Shown: positions 20,901 through 29,220 of the stretch, piece after piece
How positions within the stretch are numbered: position 1 is the stretch's first letter
Layout: every line of letters starts with the position of its first letter
Source: Acidimicrobiaceae bacterium
Lineage (GTDB): Bacteria; Actinomycetota; Acidimicrobiia; Acidimicrobiales; Ilumatobacteraceae
Direction: 5' to 3'
DNA: 29,752 nt
Assembly (NCBI GenBank): GCA_020637295.1
Contig: JACJWF010000024.1
Span: 1-29,752, forward strand
The notes under the pieces: model-generated
What the model was told of the DNA's origin: nothing
Databases searched by the model: none
Seen by the model: the letters and a program-made list of their open reading frames with translations, nothing else
Made by a program: the position numbers and the translations under genes

Positions 20901-20974
20901 CAGTGACCTCGACCTTAGGCCATCAGTGACCTCGACCTTAGGCCATCAGTGACCGCGACCTTAGGCCATCAGTG
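20898..20974 (-). repeat. 23-bp tandem repeat (3 copies plus 8 bases) carrying -10 box and start codon
   Basis: Units lie at 20898-20920, 20921-20943 and 20944-20966 (one base differs in the third), with a partial fourth at 20967-20974. Read on the minus strand each unit holds TAAGGT, then CGAGGTCACTG, then ATG. The last ATG is the RDD gene start. The earlier ATGs open only ATG-GCC-TAA mini-frames, in which TAA belongs to the next -10 box. The array also lies just upstream of the divergent SpoIIM-like gene's promoter. Confidence 0.85.
20912..20917 (-). promoter_or_regulatory. -10 box TAAGGT nearest the RDD gene
   Basis: TAAGGT ends 11 nt before ATG 20900. Identical boxes recur at 20935-20940 and 20958-20963 in the other repeat units. 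Confidence 0.4.
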
Positions 20975-20980
20975 GGCGGT

Positions 20981-20986
20981 TACCCT
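20981..20986 (+). promoter_or_regulatory. -10 box TACCCT for the SpoIIM-like gene
   Basis: TACCCT ends 9 nt before GTG 20996. It argues against the in-frame GTG at 20972, which would lie upstream of the box. Confidence 0.45.
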
Positions 20987-20995
20987 GGGCGCTCG

Positions 20996-22012
20996 GTGGA
21001 CATCGATGCATTCGTCGCGGCGAACCAGGGCGCCTGGTGGCGCCTTCAGCAGCTCACCGAGAAGGCGCGGCGGATCCGCACGATGTCGCCCGAGGAACTG
21101 GACGAGATGATCCACCTCTACCAGCGCACCGGCGCCAACCTGGCCACCGCCCGCGTCGAGTACCACGGCGACCCGATGGTGGTGAACCGGCTCACCCTGC
21201 TGGTGGCCGACGCCCACGGCCTGCTCTACGGCCAGCGCGACGTGGAGGTGCGACGTTCGCTCGGCCAGTTCGTCACCGTCACGTTCCCCGCGGCCATCTA
21301 CTCCCTGCGCCGCTACATCGCCGTCGCCGCCGTGCTCACCCTGCTGCCCTGGGCCGTCTTCCAGATCTGGCTGGCAGTCAGCCCCACGGCGTTCGACGCC
21401 GCCGCCCCCGATGCCGCCGCCCAGCAGTACATCGACCAGGACTTCGAGCAGTACTACTCCAACCAGCCGTCGCAGAACTTTGCCACCCAGGTGTTCCTCA
21501 ACAACATCCGTATCGGGTTCCTCGCCTTCGCCGCCGGCATCCTGCTGTGCGTCGTGACCGCCGCGCTGCTCATCTGGAACGGCGCCAGCGTCGGCGTGGC
21601 TGGTGGCCTGTTCACCAATGCCGGCCAGGCCGACAAGTTCTGGGGGCTGATCCTGCCCCACGGGATGCTGGAGATGTCGGCCGTCATCGTGGCCGGCGCG
21701 GCCGGGCTGCGCATCGGCTGGGCGATCATCGACCCCGGCGACCGGCCCCGGTTCGAGGCCCTGGTGGACGAGGGGCGCCGCATGGGTGCCGTCCTCGTCG
21801 GTCTGGTGGTCGCGTTCTTGATGGCGGCCCTGGTGGAGGGCTTCGTCACCGGCCGCCCGTGGCCCACCAGCGTGCGCATCGGCATCGGCGTGCTGGCGTT
21901 CACCCTGTTCTGGGGCTGGACCATCGTCGCCGCCCTCCGCCTCCGCCGCGCCACCCCCGACCCCGCCCCACCCCCACCCCCAACCCCAACCCCAACCCCA
22001 ACCCCGAAGTGA
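20996..22012 (+). CDS. SpoIIM-like (DUF95) membrane protein
   Basis: A 338-residue protein of the stage II sporulation protein M superfamily. A soluble N-terminal helical part (DAFVAANQGAWWRLQQLTEKARRI, then LDEMIHLYQRTGANLATARV) precedes five or so membrane segments. The central family signature is NNIRIGFLAFAAGILLCV with GLILPHGMLEMSAVIVAGAAGLRIGWAII. In Bacillus SpoIIM joins septal peptidoglycan remodelling; in actinobacteria the family occurs with MoxR, DUF58 and RDD genes and its role is unknown. The C-terminus ends in a Pro/Thr run encoded by a CCCCAA tract, and the stop lies within a 28-bp palindrome. GTG 20996 was chosen from the -10 box. Confidence 0.9.
   Translation: MDIDAFVAANQGAWWRLQQLTEKARRIRTMSPEELDEMIHLYQRTGANLATARVEYHGDPMVVNRLTLLVADAHGLLYGQRDVEVRRSLGQFVTVTFPAAIYSLRRYIAVAAVLTLLPWAVFQIWLAVSPTAFDAAAPDAAAQQYIDQDFEQYYSNQPSQNFATQVFLNNIRIGFLAFAAGILLCVVTAALLIWNGASVGVAGGLFTNAGQADKFWGLILPHGMLEMSAVIVAGAAGLRIGWAIIDPGDRPRFEALVDEGRRMGAVLVGLVVAFLMAALVEGFVTGRPWPTSVRIGIGVLAFTLFWGWTIVAALRLRRATPDPAPPPPPTPTPTPTPK
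21978..22005 (+). repeat. (CCCCAA)4CCCC tract at the end of the SpoIIM-like gene
   Basis: This is the exact reverse complement of the tract at 11487-11514, here read in a frame that encodes Thr-Pro. More C-runs precede it from about 21960. The minus strand could form a G-quadruplex. It abuts the palindrome at 22006. Confidence 0.85.
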
Positions 22013-22033
22013 CGTGATATATCACGTCACTTC
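22006..22033. terminator. perfect 28-bp palindrome at a convergent junction
   Basis: GAAGTGACGTGATA (22006-22019) is followed directly by its reverse complement TATCACGTCACTTC. The SpoIIM-like gene's TGA (22010-22012) is inside the left arm. The sequence CGTCACTTC recurs once about 30 bp downstream. It could be a bidirectional terminator or a protein-binding site. No T-run follows. The rest of the gap to 22117 holds no gene. Confidence 0.5.
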
Positions 22034-22117
22034 CCTGGTGGGAGGGGGTTTCACCGCGTCACTTCGGCGGCGGGACCGGATGGGTCGGAGGCAGGTGGCG
22101 GGGCCCGACGGGTGGGC

Positions 22118-23442
22118 TCAGAGGCGGCCGGCGGCCTTCAGTTCGAGGTAGGTGTCCACCAGTTCCACGGCGAGACGGCCGGGCTCGGCGTCCACCACCA
22201 CCGCCCCGGCCGCCCGCAGGCGCGCCACGGCGCGAGCCCGCTGGTCCAGCGAGCCGACCGCGGCCGCACTGCGGTACACCTCACTCGGCCACTGGTGACT
22301 GCCCTCGCGGGCCCAGGCGGCCACCGCCGGGTCCTGCACGGCGGCCACCACCACCAGGTGCCGGCGGGTGAGGATCGGCAGCGCCGGCAGCAGCGCTTGC
22401 TCCACCACGGCCTCCACCAGATCGGTGAGCACCACGAACAGGGAGCGCCGGCGGAAGCGGGCGGTGGCCGCGTTGAACGCCAACTGGTAGGCGCTCTCGC
22501 CGTAGTCCGGCTCCAGCAGGTACATCGCCTCGGCCGCCCGGCCCAGTTGGCTGCGGGCGTTGTTCGGCACGAGGATGCTGCGCACCTGCTGGTCGAACGT
22601 CACCAGGCCGGCCCGGTCGCCCACCCGCATGGCGATCTGCACCACACCGAGCACCGCGTCCATCGCGTGCTCCACCCGGGGCACCTCGCCCACCGTGCCG
22701 GCCATCACCCGGCCGTTGTCCAGCAGCAGCACCACGGTCTGGTTGCGCTCCGCCCGGAACTGCTTCACGATCGGTCGCTGCAGCCGCACCGTGGCCGGCC
22801 AGTCCACGCGGCGGAACTCGTCGCCCGGCCGGTAGTCGCGGAGTTGGTCGAACTCCGTGCCGCCGCCCGATGTGCGGATGCTGCGCGCCCCGGCCTCGAT
22901 CACCCGCGGCACGCGCAGGCGGCGTTGGATCTCCTCCCTGCTGGGGTAGGCGGGCATCACCCGCAGCCCGCCCTCCACCACCCTGGTGGCCTGCCGGCTG
23001 ACCAGCCGCCAGGGGCTCTCCACCCGCACGGTGACGTCGCCCAGCGGGAACCGGCCGCGACGGGTGGGCCGCAGCACGGTGGACGCCCGCAGCACATCGC
23101 CGGGCCGCAACGAGGCCGTGACCCTGCGGCGCTCGGCGGCCAGGCTGGGCCACAGCGCATCGGTGACCGTCAGCTTCACCCGGCGGCGCCCCCGGTTGGC
23201 GACCGCCCAGTTGAGCGTGGCGTCCTCCCCCAGCGTCATCGCCTCCGGCAGCGAACGCCCCACCGAGATCAGCGACGGCGACTGGCAGGCCGCGGCATCC
23301 ACGATCAGTACCACCAGCAGCGCGGCGTCCACCAGCCAGAACGCCGTCCAACTCCTGCCTGGCCAGGCGAACAGCGCCAGCCCGCACCCGGCGGCGAGCG
23401 CGGCGAACCACACCGACGGCACCGGGTAGGCGCGACCTCTCA

Positions 23443-23443
<1 letters not shown>
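22118..23443 (-). CDS. DUF58 (vWA-like) protein
   Basis: A 441-residue protein. Two hydrophobic segments lie near the N-terminus (about 10-27 and 32-50). A beta-rich region follows, then the DUF58 core with GGGTEFDQLRDYRPGDEFRRVDW (about 193-215) and the vWA-like strand VVLLLDNGRVMAG (about 237-249), where a full MIDAS Asp-x-Ser-x-Ser is not kept. DUF58 proteins are typical partners of MoxR ATPases, which are thought to act on or with them as chaperones. ATG 23443 overlaps the moxR-type gene stop by one base (TGATG), so translation is coupled. It is the last gene of the five-gene operon. Confidence 0.93.
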
Positions 23444-24425
<982 letters not shown>

Positions 24426-24429
<4 letters not shown>

Positions 24430-25655
24430 GAGGTGACTCCTTCGGGTTCGGGATCGGGTTCGGGATCGGGTTCGCGATCGGGTTCGCGATCGATGGGCGC
24501 GAACAGGGCGAGACGCATGCGCTCCAGGTCGGCGGCCAGCGCCATCAGCGACGCGTCGTCGAACGCCTCACGGTCCAGCACCGCGGCGACCTCGCCGGGC
24601 CGGGTACCCAACTGGCGAGCCGCGGCAGCGTCCAGGTCGGCCACCGGCACCGTGGGCGAGAGGTGCAGACGGCGGCAGAGCGTGCGGTACAGGCGGCCGC
24701 GCAGCAGCCACCCCGCCTTCCTGGCGTGGCCGGCCCGCTGCATCAGGTTGCCCGTGGCCGACACCAGCTCGCTGCCGGCAATCGGCACCTGCTCCGGCTC
24801 GCGCACCGGCCGCCCGGGGCGGATCGAACGCGCCAGCGCGAGCAACACGAACGCCACCGCCAGCTGGGCCAGCGCCATCCAGACACCGGGACGGACGAGG
24901 CCGAACAGCGTCGTCTCGCCGGTGCCGATGTCCGCCGCGGTCTTGGCAGCGCCGTTGCCCAGCACGATGGTGACGCGGGTGCCGTCCACCGGAGCCAAGA
25001 GAGCCGTCGCCATCGCCGCGTTGTCCGCGTAGCGCAGGTAGGCGTTGACGAACGGCAGGTTGCCGCCCAGCGCCACCAGCGTGCCCTCGCCCAGCGGGCG
25101 GGCGACGGCGTAGGCGGTGGCCCCACGGCCGAAGCACGCCGTGGCGTCCGCCGGCACGGAGTAGCGCACGCCGGCCGGCACGTAGATGCCGCTGAGGTGG
25201 GCCAGCGAGCCGATGTCGCAGTCGTCGCGGGCAATCGACGCGGCGTCCGGATCGGCGGGCGTGCTGGCGTCGGAGAAGTCGAACGGCGACGACCCGAGGT
25301 CCGCCGTCAGCGGGCTGTCCGGATCGGCCACCACGGCCAGGCCCCCGGCGCGCACGAAGTCCGTCAGGTCGGCGCGCTCCGCGTCGGTGAGCCGGTCGCG
25401 AATGACGAACACACGCGCATCGGCGCCGAGCGCGGGGACGGAGCGGCTGACCTGCACGTCCGCCCCGTACTTCTCGAGCAGCACCACCAAGCCGCGGGTG
25501 CCCATCGCGTTCCCGCTGCGCGGGTCGAAGCTCTCCGAGCTGGGGGTGGCGCGGATCAGGAGCATCATCACCACCGCTGCGACCACGATCACCAGGGCCG
25601 CAAGCGCGGTGCGCGCCCCGCCGCCACGTTCCTGCACCGCGGACCGGCGGCTCAC
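24426..25655 (-). CDS. DUF4350-domain membrane protein
   Basis: A 409-residue protein. The first membrane segment (about 17-35) is followed by the extracytoplasmic DUF4350 domain: SFDPRSGNAMGTRGLVVLLEKYGADVQVSRS, then ARVFVIRDRLTDAERADLTDFVRAGGLAVVADP. This fold is related to glutamine-amidotransferase-like/ThuA-type domains. A second membrane segment follows at about 265-285, then a helical cytoplasmic tail. The tail ends in Asp-Arg/Pro-Glu-Pro repeats encoded by a 12-bp tandem repeat. Start GTG 25655 overlaps the DUF4129 gene stop as GTGA. It is a standard member of the MoxR operon; function is unknown. Confidence 0.9.
24445..24492 (-). repeat. 12-bp tandem repeat, 4 copies
   Basis: The + strand units are GGTTCGGGATCG (24445-24456 and 24457-24468) and GGTTCGCGATCG (24469-24480 and 24481-24492). 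On the minus strand they encode Asp-Arg-Glu-Pro and Asp-Pro-Glu-Pro units at the C-terminus of the DUF4350 protein, 16 bp before the MoxR start codon. Confidence 0.85.
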
Positions 25656-26371
25656 ACCCGCCCCCTCGTTCGCTCCAGCACGTCGTGTTCCAGGTGCTGG
25701 AAGCGGTCGTCGTCGGCGGCGCCCACCGGCACCAGCCCGTACCAGGCCTCGTCGAAGAGGTCGGCGGCGGCTTCGAAGGGGTCGCTGGACTCGGGGCGAA
25801 CCACCCTCAACTGGGCGCGCTCCTCGCCGGTGGTGCGGCCAGGGATCTCGTCGATCAACCCTCGGCGGGCCAGGTCGCCCACCAGCGCCCGGTAGCGGCA
25901 CCGCAGCGAGTCGCGGAACCGGCCGGCGGCACGGTGGGCCTCCGCCTCGGCCCGCCAGTTCACGGGTTCGCGGCTGCGGTCGACCGCCACCCCCTCCTGT
26001 TCGATCTCGTCGGTGCCGGCGTCATCGCCGTCGCCGTCGCCGGAACGCTGCCGGCGACGGCGCCACCACTCCAGCCCGCCGAGGTTGCGGACGATCACCC
26101 ACACCACCAGCAGCAGCCCGGCGATCAGCAGCATCCACAGCAGCACGCCGAGCACGTTCCACCATCCACTCGGCGGCGAGGACGTGCTGCGGGGCACGGT
26201 CTGGGTGGTGGGCGGCCGGCAGACCTCCGGCGAGCGCTCCACGATGCGGCAGGCGGCGTCCTGCACGTCGTCGGGGTCCTGGTCCACCGGCGGCAACGGG
26301 TCCGGGGCGGCGAGCAGCAGCCGACCGGCCCACAGCCCAGCCCGCGCCGCCAGCAGGGCGCCGGCGCTCAT
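25652..26371 (-). CDS. DUF4129-domain membrane protein
   Basis: A 239-residue protein. An N-terminal hydrophobic or signal-like part (about 1-22) leads into a short external region with two Cys (DAACRIVERSPEVCRPP). One strong membrane segment (about 72-94) is followed by an Arg-rich stretch. The C-terminal cytoplasmic DUF4129 domain (about 140-235) has WRAEAEAHRAAGRFRDSLRCRYRALVGDLARRGL, PGRTTGEERAQL and LFDEAWYGLVP. ATG 26371 overlaps the stop of the upstream gene as ATGA, and its own stop overlaps DUF4350. DUF4129 is a regular companion of MoxR/DUF4350 genes; no biochemical role is established. Confidence 0.9.
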   Translation of the reverse strand: MSAGALLAARAGLWAGRLLLAAPDPLPPVDQDPDDVQDAACRIVERSPEVCRPPTTQTVPRSTSSPPSGWWNVLGVLLWMLLIAGLLLVVWVIVRNLGGLEWWRRRRQRSGDGDGDDAGTDEIEQEGVAVDRSREPVNWRAEAEAHRAAGRFRDSLRCRYRALVGDLARRGLIDEIPGRTTGEERAQLRVVRPESSDPFEAAADLFDEAWYGLVPVGAADDDRFQHLEHDVLERTRGRV

Positions 26372-27360
26372 CCGGGGCTCCCGAACGCCCGATCGGCCGC
26401 CAGCACGATGTCCAGCCCTTCGGCATGCACCCGCACCTGCAGGTACATCTCCGCAGCCGCCAGCGCGGTGAACGGCACCACCACCAGCGCTGCCACCTGG
26501 GCGGCGACGCCTTGCACCAGCCAGCGCACGCTGCCGAAGGTGAGCAGGCCGGTGCCCTCGGCGGCGGCCGGAAGGAGCGCGATGAAGGTGACGAGAAAGC
26601 CTCCGATCAGGCCGTTCGCGAGCACGAAGCCCATCACCGGCCCGAACCGCCGGCGGGCGAGCGCGATCCCCCGCGGGATGGCGCGCACGCCCACCCGCTC
26701 GCCCATCATCACCGGCACCACCAGCACCACCAGCGCGGACAGCATGGTCAGCAGGGGGATCAGGAAGAAGGCCACTCCGGCCAGGTCCGCCAGCTCGGCG
26801 TTGATGACGCCGAGAGCGACGAGCAGCGCCCACCAGTGGGTGAGCGCCCAGGTGATGAGCAGCAGCGGCACGCGGCGCAGCGTCGCCACCATCGGCTCGC
26901 GGATGCCCGGGTCGCCGCCCAGCTGGTACTTCACCTGGTAGGCCGCGCAGTACGCGCCCACGAGGTGGGCCGTCAGCGACTGGACGGCGAGCGCGAAGAA
27001 CGCGCCGCCGGCTTCGGCACCGATCCAGCCGCGGTCGCCGAACAGTGAATCGAAGCGGTCGAAGTCGTCGTACGCCAGCACGGACAGCCACAGCGTGAGC
27101 GCCGTCATCGGGATCATCAGCAGGGCGGACCCGACCAGCACGTGCCGGCCGCGCCGTTGCAGCACGTGGGCCGCGCCGTCGATGCTGCCGGTGATCAGCC
27201 GCTCCGCCCGCTTCAGGCGCGGGCGGGGGCGGCCGCTGCCGTTGCCGGTGGCCCCGTTCCCGGCGGCCCCGTTGCCGCTCCCCTGGCCGGTAGCCGGCGA
27301 CGGCGCGGGCGGGCGGCGCGCCACCGCGGCGTCCGATTCGATCCCCGCCCACTGGCTCAT
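26368..27360 (-). CDS. polytopic membrane protein, first gene of the MoxR operon
   Basis: A 330-residue protein. A disordered Gly/Asn/Pro-rich N-terminus (about 1-48) leads to KRAERLITGSIDGAAHVLQRRGRHVL, then about six hydrophobic segments between residues 75 and 310, with charged loops (GERVGVRAIPRGIALARRRFGPVMGF). The pattern resembles actinobacterial membrane proteins encoded next to MoxR/DUF4129 genes; I do not assign a named family. ATG 27360 was chosen because CAGAAT ends 7 nt upstream. ATG 27369 and GTG 27402 are in-frame alternatives, and the latter would place the start inside the dyad at 27387-27408. It heads the five-gene operon and is divergent from the methyltransferase gene. Confidence 0.82.
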   Translation of the reverse strand: MSQWAGIESDAAVARRPPAPSPATGQGSGNGAAGNGATGNGSGRPRPRLKRAERLITGSIDGAAHVLQRRGRHVLVGSALLMIPMTALTLWLSVLAYDDFDRFDSLFGDRGWIGAEAGGAFFALAVQSLTAHLVGAYCAAYQVKYQLGGDPGIREPMVATLRRVPLLLITWALTHWWALLVALGVINAELADLAGVAFFLIPLLTMLSALVVLVVPVMMGERVGVRAIPRGIALARRRFGPVMGFVLANGLIGGFLVTFIALLPAAAEGTGLLTFGSVRWLVQGVAAQVAALVVVPFTALAAAEMYLQVRVHAEGLDIVLAADRAFGSPG

Positions 27361-27367
27361 CGGCGCC

Positions 27368-27373
27368 ATTCTG
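27368..27373 (-). promoter_or_regulatory. -10-like box CAGAAT for the MoxR operon
   Basis: CAGAAT (nAnnnT) ends 7 nt before ATG 27360 on the minus strand. The first base departs from T, so the call is weak. Confidence 0.3.
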
Positions 27374-27386
27374 GCCGACGGGCTTG

Positions 27387-27408
27387 CCGGGGGTGGCACC
27401 ACCCCTGG
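27387..27408. promoter_or_regulatory. 22-bp dyad between divergent starts, possible operator
   Basis: The sequence is a near-perfect inverted repeat centred at 27397/27398 (GGGGTGG-CA-CCACCCC, extended by CC/GG with one G-T position). It lies between the weak -10 boxes of the MoxR operon and the methyltransferase gene, so a regulator bound here could affect both. Confidence 0.35.
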
Positions 27409-27413
27409 AAGAT
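27408..27413 (+). promoter_or_regulatory. -10-like box GAAGAT before the methyltransferase gene
   Basis: GAAGAT (nAnnnT) ends 6 nt before GTG 27420. It overlaps the end of the dyad at 27387-27408. Confidence 0.3.
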
Positions 27414-27419
27414 GAGCGG

Positions 27420-28178
27420 GTGGAGGGCTACCGGGACACCAGCTACGGCGACGCGTTCGCCGACGTCTACGACGACTGGTACGGCGACCTCGGCGACCTC
27501 GACACGATGGTCACCACCCTGGCGGACCTCGCCGACCTGGCAGACCTCGCCGAGCTGGCAGGGGGCGGCCCGATCCTCGAGCTCGGGGTGGGCACCGGCC
27601 GAGTGGCGCTGCCGCTGGCCGCCCGCGGGCTGGAGGTGCACGGCGTGGACGCCAGCCGGGCGATGCTGGCCCGCCTGGCCGGCAAGCCGGGGGGCGATCG
27701 GGTGCGCACGGTGGCCGGCGACATGGTGGACGACCTGCCGCCGGGCCCCTTCGCCCTTGCCTTCGTCGCCTACAACACCCTGTTCAACCTGCGCAGCGCA
27801 GCGCGGCAGGCGGCCTGCTTCCGGGCCGTTGCCACCCGCCTGCGACCCGGCGGGGTGTTCGTGGTCGAGGCATTCGTGCCGGCTGCGGACGGCACCAGAG
27901 AGCACGTGGGCGTGCGTTCCCTGTCGGCCGACCGGGTGGTGCTGGCGGTCAGCCGCACCGACCCCGTGGCGCAGACGGCCGAGGGCCAGTACGTGGAGTT
28001 CACCGAGGCCGGAGGTGTCCGCCTGCGCCCGTGGAGCATCCGCTGGAGCACCCTCGCCGAACTGGATGCGATGGCGCGGGAGGCCGGTCTGCACGTCGAT
28101 CAGCGGTGGGAAGGGTTCGATCGAGCACCGTTCGGGCCCGAATCCTCACGCCACGTGACCGTCTATCGCCGCACGTGA
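27420..28178 (+). CDS. class I SAM-dependent methyltransferase
   Basis: A 252-residue soluble enzyme. Features: an N-terminal YGDAFADVYDDWYGDLGD (typical of small-molecule methyltransferases); motif I ILELGVGTGRVALPLA (about 52-67) for SAM binding; VHGVDASRAML with the acidic residue that holds the SAM ribose; DMVDDLP; and a motif after LRPGGVFVVEAFVP. The substrate cannot be told. A LADLADLADLAEL repeat precedes motif I. GTG 27420 (VEGYRDTSYG) was preferred over an in-frame TTG at 27384, which would fall in the dyad. The galT gene follows after 58 bp with its own -10 box. Confidence 0.9.
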   Translation: MEGYRDTSYGDAFADVYDDWYGDLGDLDTMVTTLADLADLADLAELAGGGPILELGVGTGRVALPLAARGLEVHGVDASRAMLARLAGKPGGDRVRTVAGDMVDDLPPGPFALAFVAYNTLFNLRSAARQAACFRAVATRLRPGGVFVVEAFVPAADGTREHVGVRSLSADRVVLAVSRTDPVAQTAEGQYVEFTEAGGVRLRPWSIRWSTLAELDAMAREAGLHVDQRWEGFDRAPFGPESSRHVTVYRRT

Positions 28179-28221
28179 CCGAAAACCGGGTTGCGTCCCT
28201 CCGGTCCCGCCACCGATCTCG

Positions 28222-28227
28222 TAGGCT
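28222..28227 (+). promoter_or_regulatory. -10 box TAGGCT for galT
   Basis: TAGGCT (TAnnnT) ends 9 nt before GTG 28237, giving at most a leader of a few bases. GAGGG just after it could act as a weak SD only if transcription started further upstream. Confidence 0.45.
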
Positions 28228-28236
28228 GAGGGCACT

Positions 28237-29220
28237 GTGAGTCAGCTTCGTCTCAACCCTCTGACCGGGCGGTGGGTCACGATCGTGGCGGATCGGGCCC
28301 AGCGGCCCTCCGACTTCGCTCCCCGCTCCCCCTGGGTGGAAGCCGATCCCGGCCGCCCCTGCCCGTTCTGCCCTGGCAACGAGGAAGCCACCCTCCCCGC
28401 GCTGGAGACCACCGACGACGGTGGTCGCTGGCGGATGCGGGTCATCCCCAACCTGTACCCGGCGTTCGACGGCGACGAGCCGTTCGCGGTCCACCACCAG
28501 GGCCCGGTCCACGTCGAGGCCGAGGCCAGCGGCATCCACGAGGTCTTCGTCTACACCCCGTACCACGACAGCGGCGCCCACGAGGGCACCGACGAGCAGG
28601 CCGGCGACGTGATGCTGATGCTCAAGCGGCGCTTCCAGCAGCACGCCGCCAGCCGCAACGTGCGCTACACCCAGGCCATCATCAACCACGGCCGGGAGGC
28701 CGGCGCCTCGCTGGCCCACCCCCACGGCCAGCTGCTGGGTCTGCCGTTCGTGCCGGGCGAGATCCTCGACGAGCAGCGGGCGTTCAGCCGCTTCGACGGC
28801 GGCTGCATCCTGTGCGCCACCATCGAGGCCGAGTTGGATGCGGACAAGCGGGTGGTCCTGGCCAACGACCAGGTGGTCGTGGTCAGCCCGTACTGGGCGG
28901 GTACCCCGTACGAACTGCTGCTGATCCCCCGCAGCCACGACCTGCACCTCACCGACTCCGACGACGCCACGCTGCGGGCGATGGGCGTGGCCGTGCGGGA
29001 TTCGCTGCAGGCGCTGCGCGCCGTCCACGGCGACGTCGCCTACAACCTGGTGTTCCACACCGCGCCGCACCACTACAACGGTGCGTTCCACTGGCATGTG
29101 CACCTGTTCCCGACGCTGATCACCACGGCCGGGTTCGAGCGTGGCACCGGCGTGATGATCAACATCGTGCCGCCGGAGGCCGCCGCCGACCAGCTGCGCG
29201 CCGCCCGCGTCGATGCCTGA
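28237..29220 (+). CDS. galT: galactose-1-phosphate uridylyltransferase
   Basis: Exchanges UMP between UDP-glucose and galactose-1-phosphate in the Leloir pathway. The 327 residues are typical. C42 and C45 in CPFCPGNEE are zinc ligands. HPHGQ (161-165) holds the nucleophilic His163. A second HIT-like His cluster, FHWHVHLFP, lies near the end, and a second C-x2-C (GGCILCATI) is in the middle. The related ApaH-like or ADP-sugar phosphorylases of the same superfamily are less likely given HPHGQ. No galK or galE is in the window. GTG 28237 is supported by the -10 box. The SRPBCC gene overlaps its last 8 nt. Confidence 0.94.
   Translation: MSQLRLNPLTGRWVTIVADRAQRPSDFAPRSPWVEADPGRPCPFCPGNEEATLPALETTDDGGRWRMRVIPNLYPAFDGDEPFAVHHQGPVHVEAEASGIHEVFVYTPYHDSGAHEGTDEQAGDVMLMLKRRFQQHAASRNVRYTQAIINHGREAGASLAHPHGQLLGLPFVPGEILDEQRAFSRFDGGCILCATIEAELDADKRVVLANDQVVVVSPYWAGTPYELLLIPRSHDLHLTDSDDATLRAMGVAVRDSLQALRAVHGDVAYNLVFHTAPHHYNGAFHWHVHLFPTLITTAGFERGTGVMINIVPPEAAADQLRAARVDA

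Noticed and set aside
20898..20974. CRISPR-like array
   Set aside because: The 23-bp units are directly tandem with no spacers, and no cas genes are in the window.
20972..20974. GTG 20972 as the SpoIIM-like gene start
   Set aside because: It lies upstream of the TACCCT box and inside the partial fourth repeat; the family match begins after GTG 20996.
27520..27566. LADLADLADLAEL repeat in the methyltransferase as a functional repeat
   Set aside because: It is a short Leu/Ala/Asp helix before motif I; this kind of local duplication is common in GC-rich genes and has no clear consequence.
28152..28181. Direct repeat CACGTGACCG (28152-28161 and 28172-28181) as a galT operator
   Set aside because: The first copy and most of the second are inside the methyltransferase coding end, and the second is about 40 bp from the -10 box. 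Two short copies in GC-rich DNA are not enough for a call.
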